A DNA stretch of 64,000 nt. Source: Cryptomeria japonica (lineage: Eukaryota; Streptophyta; Pinopsida; Cupressales; Cupressaceae). The translations under genes were made by a program, and so were the position numbers. The notes under the pieces are model-generated. The model was not told where the DNA came from. It ran no database searches and worked only from the letters and a program-made list of their open reading frames with translations. This document shows positions 1 to 10,489 of this stretch, in pieces. Each line of letters begins with the position of its first letter. The first letter of the stretch is position 1. The stretch lies in NCBI RefSeq assembly GCF_030272615.1, contig NC_081409.1, positions 877,119,594 through 877,183,593 on the forward strand, read 5' to 3'.

Positions 1-2
1 TG

Positions 3-160
3 GAAAATTTGATGAATGTTGCAGATTCTTTAACTAAGGCTGTGAGCACAGAGAAGTTCAGATGGTGTTCAGAGTCTATGGGCCTTATGGCCCCTAGCAA
101 TTTATTCATTGTGTTGACATTCCCTTCCGCTCTTGCAAGGTGTTCGACAAGTGGGAGATT
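3..160 (+). pseudogene. Copia pol C-terminal end (RNase H tail), partial
   Basis: The frame starting at base 3 reads ENLMNVADSLTKAVSTEKF followed by CSESMGL, the usual last stretch of a plant Ty1-copia polyprotein (RNase H tail of the type ADxLTKxVxxEKF). Only about the last 35 codons are present because the window edge cuts the element. It is followed at 150-160 by the purine-rich tract GTGGGAGATT, typical of the copia polypurine tract, and then by an LTR starting TGTTGGG. The frame stays open into the LTR to 257, so the natural stop has probably been lost. Identification is by family resemblance; the element cannot be judged intact from this end. Confidence 0.8.
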
Positions 161-1054
161 TGTTGGGAAAAATGATGTCTCAACCTTGCATTTATGCGAG
201 GTTACTATTTATAGTAAGTTTTCATTTGAGCACGAAATGGTGCAAAACTCTCCCTAAAGCTTCTGGTTGGTTAGATAAACATTCTGGTAAAGTTGCGTCA
301 CAAGGTCACAGCTAGTTTTGAAGATATTAAAGTTTTCGTCTTGGAGGGGTGCAATAAAATGTTTAAACTTAATTTTGGGGACTTTAGAGGCTCCTAAATG
401 CCCTAAAAAGTTGCCATAACCAGTGAAGCGGGTTACGAGGTGATAGAGCACTTCGCGAGCTTTTCGGCGCTTCAAACGGTTCGTCAATCGGACACCCGGT
501 TCTCAAGTTATGGCCTCCGGAAGTTTGTACTCCTGAAATAGGAAAAATAATTTGTATCGGATACATAAATGAGCTGTAAAAGGGAGTGACACATGTTGAT
601 GTGTGCTTTAACATGTCATAGGCCATCTAGAAGGGAGATAAGGTCGGCTACACCTTATTGGGTGGTTTTAGCCCATGGTTTTGTAATACCATTTGACGGT
701 TTCTTGTATTGTATCTCCTATTTATGAGGTGTGTGAGATAGAGGTTGTGTGTAAGAGTCCTATGGCTATTGAGTTGCCTCTGAATCTCTGATTAGTGCTA
801 CTCCTGTGAAGAGCTTTCTCTGCAAGTATGTTGTAATCTGTTTTTGATTGTTGAATAAAATATTGAGCTGCTTTTGGAGGGTGGGGTTTTTCTCCCGAAA
901 GGGTTTTCCCCACGTAAATCACTGTGTTGTGGTATGAATGCTATTATATCTATTTCTATTTTCTGTAACTGTTGTAATGATCTGAAAAAGTTTTGCATTA
1001 CCCTCCTCTCAAGGTTAGTGTAGGAAGTTGTTTCCGCTACTTAACTTCCTCACA
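161..1054 (+). repeat. Copia 3' LTR
   Basis: The LTR begins TGTTGGG directly after the polypurine tract and ends near CTTCCTCACA at 1054 (TG...CA). It holds the characteristic copia R/U5 stretch around 880-915 (TTTTTCTCCCGAAAGGGTTTTCCCC), a short hairpin seen in many plant copia LTRs. The 5' partner lies outside the window, so the exact right end is inferred. Bases 1055-1110 between this LTR and element A are unassigned AT-rich sequence. Confidence 0.65.
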
Positions 1055-1302
1055 ATAGAAAGACTATATCTTAAAGAAAATTTAAAATTGGCATCCAAAC
1101 TTGTTATTCCTATTGTCCTCGATTTCAGTTTGGCCAAAATCGTGAGGCAACCCTACGAAATTAGTCTGTTTCATACCTTATGGTCTCTGGGAGAGCTTAA
1201 TCGACTTGGTCGGTTAGTTCGTTTCGTCCTTTGCTTTTTGTTTTTTTATTATTATTATTTGTTTTTTATTTGTTTTCCTTGTTTCTTAGGATTGCAGTTT
1301 AA

Positions 1303-1656
1303 CCTGCAGTTCGAACTTTAAAGTCCGAACTGTAGGGGCCTTTGTTAATGAATTACACTTCGAATTTTAAAGTCTGAAGTGTATTTGTGATTTGTTGCAG
1401 TCTGCAGATCGGACTTTAAAGTCCGAACTGCATGTGGTTTTGACTACAGTTCGGACTTTAGAGTCCAAACTGCGGTTTGTTTTTGGACTACAAATCGGGT
1501 TTTAAAACCCGAACTGCATGTTGTCTTTGCTTGCAGTTCGGACTTTAAAGTCTGAACTACATGGGGTTTTTTGTGTTAGCTTGCATGTCGGGTTTCAAAG
1601 TCCAACGTGCAAGTGTCCCTAGGTTGCATGTCGGACTTTAAAACCCGACATGCAAC
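1303..1656. repeat. Palindrome array, block 1 (8 units, about 46-bp period)
   Basis: Eight near-perfect palindromes of 26-34 bp are centred at about 1319, 1368, 1417, 1459, 1503, 1546, 1596 and 1639, so spacing is 42-50 bp. The core is TCGGACTTTAAAGTCCGA or a variant, with TTTAAA at the centre of most units. The outer arms differ between units (TGCAGT, TACACT, TTGCATG) but each arm is largely matched by its own partner. Each unit could be a cruciform or hairpin in DNA or RNA, or a site for a dimeric protein. The block is present in both LTRs. Confidence 0.9.
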
Positions 1657-1659
1657 TAT

Positions 1660-1700
1660 GAGCTATATTAATTAGCATTTATTGCTAATTGGGGTTTTCT
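1660..1700 (+). promoter_or_regulatory. TATA-like site and small inverted repeat upstream of the LTR gene
   Basis: An AT-rich stretch with TATATTAAT (1665-1673) and the inverted repeat TTAGCATTTATTGCTAA lies between palindrome block 1 and the putative first exon of the LTR gene. The same arrangement occurs in the 3' LTR near 13871-13900. A promoter role is inferred from position only. Confidence 0.3.
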
Positions 1701-1848
1701 TAAAAGCTTTTTAAAATTAATTTTATGCATTTTAATTTTCATTGTGCTCCATTTTCTTCTTCTGCATGCCCTCCTCTGCCCCTACTCATCGTGTTTCGGA
1801 TTTCCCTTGCCCGATTGTCAGATCTTTTTCATCGACGAATTGGAAGAG

Positions 1849-2602
1849 GTAAGTTCTTTTGTTTTCAGGTTTTTATTTTGCCTTTGTTTGTTTGTTTTCA
1901 TGTTCTCTTTTCATTTTTGTTTATTTTTCAGATTTAGATCCAGAGGGGAATCGGATTTTGGAGTTCGATTGCCTCCTTAGATCCGGACTGCAATCAGACT
2001 ACAAAACATGATTGCCCTCCAGATACCCTTATCTTCCCTACACCCTAGATTTTAAACTCTGATGTGTAGCCGAAGAGTTGTCCCTCCGCATATCGGATTT
2101 TAAAGTCTGATATGCGACATGTTAACCTAAGCATATCGGACTCTAAAATCCAATATGCAAAGGGGTGGGGGGTTGACATGTCGGGTTTTAAAATCCGACA
2201 TGTCAACCAGATTCTTTCCTTTTAAAAGCACATCAGACTTTAAACTCCGATGTGCTGATTGTAAGTTTTTCCCTGCACACTAGAGTTTAAACTCCGATGT
2301 GTTGTTGTTTTTCCCTACCTTGCACATCAGGTTTTAAACTCTGGTGTGTAGGTTGTTTTTCCATATTGCACATCGGAGTTTAAACTCTGATGTGTTGTTA
2401 ACCTATCCCAAGTCTGCACATCAGAGTTTAAACTCCGATGTGCATGTTTTGTTTGTGAAGAAGCAGAACGAACTTTTTTCTCCGACCTACTGTTTTAGCA
2501 GTTTTTACTCCTTGGCCTGTTTTAAGTCCCGTTTTTTGATCCGTTTGAGAAAAAAATGATTTTTGATAATAATGAATGGCTAATCATTGGTATTGAATGC
2601 AG
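1849..2602 (+). other. Putative intron of the LTR gene, containing palindrome block 2
   Basis: A good donor (GAAGAG then GTAAGT at 1849) and an acceptor (GAATGCAG ending at 2602) bound 754 bases. The acceptor lies 13 bases before the first ATG of the LTR ORF (2616). Donor and acceptor are both kept in the 3' LTR (donor at 14056). The intron holds eleven palindromes. Size and content parallel the 743-base intron of the PMD gene in element B. Splicing is predicted from consensus only. Confidence 0.5.
1943..2444. repeat. Palindrome array, block 2 (11 units, about 47-bp period)
   Basis: Eleven palindromes are centred at about 1959, 2002, 2053, 2101, 2144, 2189, 2241, 2288, 2335, 2381 and 2429 (spacing 43-52 bp). 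Arms vary from unit to unit (GGCAATC, CGCATATCGG, TTGACATGTCGG, GCACATCGG), each largely self-complementary around TTTAAA. The unit at 2171-2208 is 38 bp with essentially one mismatched position. First and last units are separated by about ten regular periods. No coding signal runs through the block. Confidence 0.9.
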
Positions 2603-2615
2603 TCATTGTGCACGA

Positions 2616-5600
2616 ATGTCAAAGAAGCCCGAGTCTTCCTCAGGACAGCCTTCTCTGAGTAAAGCATCATCAAAGAAGATGAAATACAAGTACGATAGGT
2701 ACTTGAATATGTACCCTGAGAATTTAGTGGACTCAAACATTAAGGAGATCAGGGACACCGAAATTGGGCATGTTGACATGCAAGATTTTCTTGACTGGGT
2801 TCAGAAGGCTCTTGCACACCTGACCAGTTTAATCAATTCTGAGCTACATAAGTATGCATCCTTCCCAGTCGTGGCTCACGATCCTAAATTTGTACTAGCA
2901 GTGGCTGATCACTTTGATCCAAGCACAAGGTAGGTAAAAGATGATGATTAGAAGGTCATAATGACTCTAGACAGTGTATTCTTCAATAGTGTTTTCAAAG
3001 GCTCATCAGCTGAAGAAGTGGCTGATATTTCCCAAGAGAGTGCTCAAGAGTACTACGAGAAACATGAGGATAAATGCAAAAAGGTGATTAATAATGTTTA
3101 TCTCTCTACTGCTAGATCTTCTCTCACCTCATGATGGCTTGTCTTTCCATAGGAGTGATTTTAATGAGGAGTATAATGACATGGTCACCATGTTATCCAG
3201 AGTGAGAGGATTAAAAGACTCTCATTATTTTAAAAGCTGGATGATTTACTATATGAATATAATCAGAAAGGGAACTGCAAGAATTGATTGGGGAGAACAA
3301 ATCAATGATGCGCTTTGTGCCCAACTAAAAGAGGTCAAGGTAACACTAAAGTTTTATATGACCTCACACCTGGTTTACACAGGTACTTCTATGATGCAAT
3401 ATCCAGGATTGTCAACCAAGGGTGACAGAAGAGTGGTGCCCGTTTGGGAGTACTATGATCAGCTAACTATCAAAATTCAAGGTAATCATTACAGGAGGGT
3501 TAATGATGCCTTCTTTGCTATTTGGAAGTGCATTTTTGATAAAGGCCTGCATAAGAGAAGAATATCTGAGGCCGCTTACAGCAGGGTGTCCCATTTTTGG
3601 TGTGTATTCCTACAATTTCCCACATTCACCTATATCCGGATTGGATGCTTCTCATGTGAGCCCTTCATCCTTCCAATGTTTCCTTCAGATAAAATTATCC
3701 TTATGGAGTTGTGTAGACAATTGATTAGTGTACATGAGAAACAATCACAAGCACACAAGACTAGGCTGAAATTCCCAGAGTCAACTGGCAAGTATTTCGT
3801 GCTAACCAATCCCAAAGCCAAAAATATGGAGGAGGAAATGTAGTGGAATACCATAAGAAGATTCAAGGCCCGAACTGATTTTGATTTTTAGGGTATAAAG
3901 AGCAAAATCAAAAGGACATACACTCATGTTTATAGCTTTTAGGATGTTTGGGCGGATTGTTAGAATGAGGAGGATATAAGGAGGATGGATTTTAGCTGCC
4001 TTACTCTAGAACAAATTGAAAATCTGGATCTAGCTAAGATTCCCATGACTATGGAAGACACAGATGACATAGTAGACCCTGTTTATTATGAGAAGAAGAT
4101 TGTTGATTCCCCACTTCCACTTGTGCAATGGTCAAAGAAGGAAAGCAAGTCCATTACGCAAAGGATCTCTCCCATCATAGCAAACACCAATGCTTGGTTC
4201 CTAAAGAAGAATCTCAGGATGAAACAGTTTCCCACTAGTTCAGGAGATGATGACAACAGTGATGGTCCATTGGGCAAGACAGCAACAGCTAAAACAAGAA
4301 CCAAGAACAGAGCAGACTCACAACCACTATCCTCAGCTCATGTGGTACAATCAAAGGGTAAAGGACCCAAAATCAAATTTACAATTAAAGGGTCAAAGCA
4401 AGGTGAATCATCATTAGCATCATAGGAGGTAGTGGCGAAGGAGCCAGAACAACCACTTGTCAGTGAAGCTAGAAAAGGTAAGGAGGTCGAAGAAGGTGAA
4501 ATTCCTCAACAAGAGGAAGTATAGGTAAAAGAAGTACCACATTCAGTTGAAGTAGACACGACAACCACTTCACAAGTAGTCGTTCACTCTATTGATTCTG
4601 ACTCTGATTTTGATAAAAAAGATGAAGATGTTCATGAAGATGGAGATCTAAGTATGGGCATGCCGCAATCAAAAACCGCTGGTCATTTTTTTACAATAAC
4701 CAACTTCTCTACTTTAGATGATATCCCTTCATCTACTTTTGAGTATACCATGATGGATTTTAATGAAACCTTGCAAGATGCACTTGCAGAATAGGTTTTG
4801 GTAGATTTACCCACCATTACTACCACCGTCACAATAATCCCTTCATTGGTAAGTGCTAAAGTTACACTCATAGCACCCTTAACTCTTCCACTTGTAACCA
4901 AAGGGGTAGTAGCAACAAATTTTCCACTAGATGCTTCAACATCAGCACCATCAGTTACACTCGCAACTGCTCCAAGTTCCAGTCAACCTACTCCAGAATC
5001 TTCAACCCCAAGTCAGCAAGGAGATACTACTCCATCATAAAATCCAAAACTACCCCCTTGGATGGAAGTAGTGGCTCCTAAGAGGAAAAAATAGGTAATA
5101 TCTCCTAATGAATTTGACTTTGAACTTCCAGTTCCTCCAAAGCCTAAGGGAACGAAGAAGCCAAAGACAGTATCTCGGGTGGTAGTAGACCCGACTTCCA
5201 AAAGAAAATACGCTGAAGTTATGGTGCCATCATTAGACAAGGACAAAGGCAACATACGATCAAAAGATTATACCATGTAGGTTGTGGAGCTCAGAGTGGA
5301 GACACATGAAAGTGTGAAATTAGATTCTCAGACAACCCTTAATTCTTTGTTAAGAAGACTGGATCAGGAGAGGGATGAGAAAAATATCCTGAAGCAGAAG
5401 TATGAGCAGTTGACCAATGTCCTCTTAAAGGTAACACAATCTTCTCAAGAGGTTGAACCTATAGGATCATCAATAGATACTGAAGCTCTCAAGAAGATTG
5501 AGCAGGTAGGAGCTAAGGGTCGAGTAATGGACGAATGGATCTTGTGGCTAAGGTCAGAAGGCTCTCATCTTCTAAGTTCAATGGTGGAACTATTGTCTGA

Positions 5601-6207
5601 TTACGAAGTGATCCAGAGTCGGATGCAAAGACTCAAAACCTCTTTATCCCAGGAAATTGAGGAAGTTGTGAAAAGCACTACCCTTTGGAGCAAAATGGAG
5701 GATTTCAAGATAGATGTTCTAGTTGAGAACAAGGTAATTCCCACAAGGGAGAAGTATATTCAGATCTTGTCATTATTCTCTCATAAACAAGAGACAATGA
5801 AATTAATGATTGCAGAGCTGGATTACGAAAAGAAAGAAGCTGATGACGAGGTTGACCTTATTTTTGCTAAAGTAGGTGATCTCCCTTGCTATTTGTATGA
5901 TGGTGATCAAAATCTCGTCACTGCTGAAGTCGTCACCCAAGAATTTCTTTCCTTGATGGACCAATGCACAGGACAAGACTTCTCGCTTGATACATTTGAT
6001 AAATTGTTAGAAATTCAGGTCAGTTTTGAAGTCCTCGCATCCATGCTAAAGGATGTTAAAAAGAAACAGGTGAAAATGCAAGATGCCATGTCTCGTATCC
6101 AAATCATCACAAGTTCCACCTTGATGCCAAGTGAAGCAGAGGTTAAAGCCATTCTCGCTAAATTCAAAGGCTTTCAGAAATCCAACAAAGAAGAGAATCA
6201 AGAATGA
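2616..6207 (+). pseudogene. Long accessory ORF encoded inside the LTR (unknown function)
   Basis: An open frame starts at ATG 2616 (MSKKPESSSGQ) and continues past stops at 2931 and 2949 to about 3130. It then shifts frame and continues in one frame from 3094 to 6207, broken by about nine stops, mostly TAG. The middle (4250-5040) is Ser/Thr/Pro and acid rich. A Lys-rich stretch lies near 5100-5270. The C-terminal 300 residues (5284-6207) are charged and helical, with coiled-coil-like heptads around residues 20-50. I recognise no known domain. Several stops correspond to CAG-to-TAG changes; the stop at 5038 is a TAC codon in the 3' LTR copy. Being in U3, it would be the last ORF on genomic RNA, an arrangement like U3-encoded retroviral accessory genes. 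Captured host origin or an Ogre-like ORF1 are alternatives. Confidence 0.55.
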
Positions 6208-6366
6208 AGTTCCCCTTTTTGACACTCTTTCTTCATGCAGATGCACCGATATATGTTGTCAATTTTTATGTAGCTGTACGTTTTCTTTATTTAGTAGTTG
6301 TAGTAAAATGGGACTGTGCAGTTGAATAAGTCAATTGTGCCCACCTTTTTCTCAACTTCTTTTCCT

Positions 6367-6374
6367 ATATGAGG
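6367..6374 (+). promoter_or_regulatory. Probable LTR TATA box (decayed)
   Basis: The sequence CCTATATGAGG here corresponds to CCTATATAAGGAGG at 16631-16644 in the 3' LTR, a good plant TATA box that this copy has lost. It places the transcription start about 30 bases downstream, leaving the palindromes and the long ORF in U3. Inferred from motif and position. Confidence 0.45.
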
Positions 6375-6508
6375 ACCTTTTTGTAAATATTTTTATCTTT
6401 TTCATGCTTAGTGAAACTCTGCTGGATTTTTATCCCAATTAAAATTTTGGGCTTTTTGTGGTGAGAATTCAATCAAACAAATAAAGAAAACAGTTTTGTT
6501 GATTGCAA

Positions 6509-6860
6509 ACTTTGTGTTGTATCAATAAATTTTTTTATATTATTTAATGTTCCTATGTCCATTGAATACATATTATCTTTACTTATTTGGTCTTTAAGAT
6601 ATTGCTACATGGTTAAAGAACTCTCAAATCTTGCCAATAGACTTTGTGCTCTTAGCATACTTGAGAAATCTGTTGATAAAGGAAGTAATTTGTAGTAAGC
6701 TTTGTACTGTTGCGGTTATTAGTAGTTTAATAGATTAGAAATCTATACTTGAAGACTTTGTGCTTTAAGCTAAGTTTCTAATTGTTTGATTTGTAACGAT
6801 CAGTGTGAATTAGTGTTACCATAAAGAAGACTTTGTGCTGCTTAAAAGTAACTCTTTGTG
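6509..6860 (+). repeat. Dispersed ACTTTGTG motifs in R/U5
   Basis: ACTTTGTG or a close variant occurs at 6509, 6641, 6699, 6755, 6830 and 6853, often as GACTTTGTGCT. The set is kept in the 3' LTR. The same core starts the hairpin boxes in the PMD intron of element B (33944-34219). Function unknown. Confidence 0.6.
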
Positions 6861-7130
6861 TAGTTTGTTAGATTAATAGTTCTTTTCTTTAAGTATCTGA
6901 AGAGGTAGAGAAATTGTAACAAGGTGAAGGGAGAATACATAAACTCTGAAAAAGGAGAGTTATATGCCCAACACCAACCCACAAATTTAATTTCTTGTTA
7001 ATTAGAGGAGAAATTTCATAGGGAACCTCCCCTTGATGAGAGGAGAGATTAATTTCTTAGCAGAGCGTTGTGTGAATTTTATGTTTTGTCATTAGCACGC
7101 TGGTGACAAAATATTCACCCAACAGTTTTT

Positions 7131-7150
7131 TGGCAACTCTGCTGGGGAAC
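7131..7150 (+). promoter_or_regulatory. Primer binding site of element A
   Basis: TGGCAACTCTGCTGGGGAAC lies six bases after the 5' LTR. It closely resembles the primer binding site of Ogre elements, which is complementary to the 3' end of an arginine tRNA. It marks the start of minus-strand DNA synthesis. Confidence 0.85.
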
Positions 7151-7399
7151 GACGTGCAACTAGTTTGTCTCTTGGGTTGCAGTGATTTTTTATTGTAATT
7201 TCCACATTGTTGTTTCTCTTCAAATCATAATCTAGCTGATCGACATTACACTCATGGGCAACGATTAGCAGGAATTGTTGATCCTACCTTTGAAGTATTG
7301 CAGCAATTCAATTTTCCCTTTGTGACACCTCCACGAACATTTTCTCCTTTGCAACGAACACGAAGTTTTCTTCCGTCTGCATGGTGATCTCCCATACCA

Positions 7400-8810
7400 A
7401 GCAAGGCATCAAGTTTGCAAGTTGCAGTTGTTCCATTAGCAAATATTTTTGTAATACCACCTTATAATCCATTAAGGATGGTTGTTGGTGGTCCTTGGGG
7501 TACTTCTTTTGGTCCTCTGAACTTGACCGCACCTTTGCATGAATTACCCAAAGGTACGCAGAAAAATTTACCCAAATTTTTTGGGGATGGTGCTCAACAT
7601 CCAGACGAACACATTGTTGCCTTCTACATCGCTTGTGGAGTTCTTGGTGTTGAACACGAAGATGTTTTAGTAAGATTATTCATTGAAACTTTGCATGGAG
7701 TTGTTGTCGATTGGTTCTATCATCTACCCAATGCTTGTATCACAAATTGGGCATCTCTCATAATGTTGTTTGAGGCGAGATTCAAGTTTGCTAAAAATGA
7801 TCATGCTTTATTAGCACAATTAACTCAGTTGAAGAAAGAGCCTCAGGAACCCATGCGTGGGTTTGTAGCCAAGTTCGACAAGTTACATAATCGTATTGCA
7901 GTTGCTTCAAGACCTACTGCTGGAAATTTGAAATGTTTTTTTTATCAACTCCCAATTGCTAGAGGTGAGTTTCCTTTTGCAGAGGAACAATCCTATAGAT
8001 TTGGTTGCAGGTCAACAAATGGCCATATCGGTTGAAGATGATCTTATCTTTGTTGGCAAGATAAGGAGAGATCCTAACAAGGTTAGGAGTAATCAAGCTG
8101 CCGATGCATCTCTTTCTTCAACTAGTTCTGCTAATCCTATGATATAGAAGCTAGCAAATGAATTGCTGGTGCTTAAGAAGCAGATTTCCTCACAAGGAAA
8201 TACTTCTTATCGAGACATTCCAAGAAGGACTTACCCAAACAACGCTTCTAATTACGCTATGTGTAATCAAAATAAATTACCTCCTGCTCCAGAGAGGCTT
8301 GCATTGGAAGCACCACCCCAAAGTTCAGCTACTGGATACTATGAAGCTGAACAAAATGATCTTCCTCCTTTTGGTGAAGAAGATGCTAATTCGCATCAAG
8401 GAGGTGATGCAGATTTAGCTGGTGACTCTAATATCAGGTTTATGCAGTATCAAGAAGATGATACACTAGTTGCACATGATGGAGACGCCTTTGCAGTATT
8501 CACCCATTCGTAAACACAGACAGCTCAGCCACCTATCATTGCGAAGAGTGACGATCCTACTCAAACAAAGGACTCTCAACATTTGCCAATTTCTATTGCA
8601 AAGTGTGGGGCTCCCATACCAAATCCTGCAAAGGATAACACTATCTCAATGGATGTTGCGAAGGATAAAAACGTAAGTGATTCTTCGACTGTTGTCAATT
8701 TTTCTGCACCTGTCAATTCTTCTACATATGCATCAAAGACTAGTGTACCAAATATTTTTTATTCTCAAAATGAGAATCCAAATCCATCTTTGATGACAAA
8801 TTCTTTTTAG
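7400..8810 (+). pseudogene. Element A gag (capsid/nucleocapsid), broken
   Basis: The frame around 7400-7950 contains a retrotransposon gag domain: LPKFFGDGAQHPDEHI, then ETLHGVVVDWFYHLP and WASLIMLFEARF, the usual F..DG..HP..H, W...L and F...F signature of plant gypsy gag. A frameshift near 7950 moves the frame, which then continues through stops at 8145 (TAG), 8511 (TAA) and 8808 (TAG) into protease. No clean start codon is visible; the ATG near 7254 is followed by an early stop. The C-terminal half is low-complexity and I see no clear zinc knuckle. The product would form the virus-like particle. Confidence 0.75.
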
Positions 8811-8852
8811 TCATTTGATATTTTAGATCATGCAAAGAAACCCAAGATACAA

Positions 8853-9431
8853 ATGTCTGAGGTAGAATTTTTGAGATCTAATCCCAATCAATTTGACCGT
8901 TTGGTCAAATTTGTTAAAGAAAAAGATACTACCCCTAGCAATCTTCCAAAATCAAACTTGCTTCAAAAGAATCTAGTATCTTCCCCTTCTCCTATTGAGA
9001 AGATAGAACCAATTTACATCTCCTTGTTAATAAATGGTTACAAGCTTAGTAACTGCATAATTGATTCTGGGGCATCTGATAATGTTATGCCATCAAAAGT
9101 TGCCAATTCCCTTGGTTTAACTTTGACCAAAACATTTGGAAGGTGTTTCTCAATGGATAACAAACAAGTTCCTTTGATTGGACAAATCAAAGATGCACAG
9201 TTTGCCTTTGCTTCATTCCCAGAAAAGAAAATCAAGATGACAGTACTGGTAGCTGACATACTAGCTTCCTATGGGCTATTGTTGGGAAGGAATTTTTCTA
9301 GAGATGTTGGGGGTGAGTTAAACATGGATATGACTAAGGCTCGTATCCCAATTAAAGGAGTTGTCCAAAGGTTACTTCCAGAAAAAGAATCAAAATATAC
9401 CATTGTCAAGTCTGACGATCAGCAGGCCTAG
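8853..9431 (+). pseudogene. Element A aspartic protease
   Basis: The 192-residue frame contains NGYKLSNCIIDSGASDNVMP, an aspartic protease active site (DSGA), followed by SLGL and the late motif YGLLLGRNF. The active-site triad DSG is intact. The frame is the same as the preceding gag part, so gag and protease were one polyprotein, now separated by a TAG at 8808. It ends at a TAG at 9429, probably another lost Gln codon, after which the same frame runs on to the extra RNase H. Confidence 0.8.
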
Positions 9432-9599
9432 ATTCTTTTCGAATCATCAGGCATGGGTAATTATTTCATGCATGCCGATAATAATCTAAAGATGACTCCT
9501 GAGAGTGAAGTTGATACTTCACTCAATTATTTCCCAATTGATTGTGAAAGTAGTTGTGAAAGTAGTGTTATTGAATTAGAAGGAGTTTCAACTTCACAA

Positions 9600-10117
9600 C
9601 AAGAAATTCTCAATTTTGATACCATCAACATTGGTAGTCTAGATGATGTTTGGACGCTGGAGTTTGATGGCAGCTATTCTTCCACCGGATCAGGAGCCGT
9701 ATCATTTTGATTTCTCCCAAGGGTAATCTTTTCCCTTTCTCCTTCAAATTGCAATTAAATAACGCAAACAACACTGTTGAGTATGAGTCCCTCCTTCTGG
9801 GAATGAATGTTGCTCAACAGAAGGGAATCAAGAACTTGCATGCTCAAGGGGATGCTAAGTTAATAGTTTGTCAGATCAGAAACATATATCAAACAAGGAG
9901 TGAAAGGTTGTGGCATTACCACAATCTTGTCTGGGATCTAATAGAAACATTTGATGCTTTTGATATATATGTGGTTTCCTGTGAATTCAATGATAGGGCT
10001 GACTCATTAGCAGTATCAGCAAAATCTTTGATTCCTCACAAAGATTTTTCGGGATCAACTTATGTTGTTGAGTTAGTTTTCTGGCCAAGCATTCCTAACA
10101 ACTTTGATCATTGGTAG
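9600..10117 (+). pseudogene. Extra (archaeal-type) RNase H domain, placed upstream of RT
   Basis: The sequence WTLEFDGSYSSTGSGAVSF (ending near 9710) then, after a one-base frame change, NNANNTVEYESLLLGMNVA, LHAQGDAKLIVCQI and a final NDRADSLA matches the second RNase H of Tat-type elements. The catalytic residues D (GAT at 9666), E (in VEYE) and D (in QGD) are present, as is the late ADSLA aspartate. In Tat elements this domain normally follows the native RNase H; here it precedes RT by about 400 bp. Element B in this window has the usual order, which makes the contrast clear. A further 73-codon frame (10118-10339) links it to RT. Confidence 0.8.
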
Positions 10118-10489
10118 GTGTTCAATGATGATCATCATGTAATAAATTTCTTGCAGACCTCTGATAATTTTGATGATCTGTACTTTGAAGGTAGTCACTG
10201 CCATTCAAAGGATGCAATTGAAAGTGTTGATGCAGAAACAGGAGAAAAATTTCTGCAGTTAAAAGGAAACGAGATCCCTAAGGGTCTAGTTTCACTAGAA
10301 AAGATTTTTGACAAACATGATCGCTATGTTAAAAAGTAGCAAAGATCAACCATAGGGTCAATGGAATATGAATAAATAAACATTGGGACTAAGGACAATC
10401 CAAAAATGATCAACATTGGAAGATGTTGCTCACAAGGAGAAAGATAGAAATTTGTTGCATTATTGCAGCAGTATGTTGATGTCTTAGCA

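Larger units (their letters stand above)
1111..7124 (+). repeat. Element A 5' LTR (6.0 kb)
   Basis: It starts TATTGTCC (TGTTGTCC in the 3' copy) and ends CACCCAACA just before the PBS. Contents in order: two blocks of palindromes (1303-1656, 1943-2444), a GT-AG intron-like segment, a long ORF (2616-6207), a TATA-like site near 6367 and a region with repeated ACTTTGTG motifs (6509-6860). If transcription starts just after 6367, the palindromes and the ORF lie in U3, and R plus U5 is about 0.7 kb. About 2% divergence from the 3' copy is seen in the last 650 bp, so the insertion is not recent. Confidence 0.88.

Noticed and set aside
1303-2444. CRISPR-like regular repeats
   Set aside because: Units are palindromes with different arms rather than identical repeats with unique spacers, and the context is a plant retrotransposon LTR.
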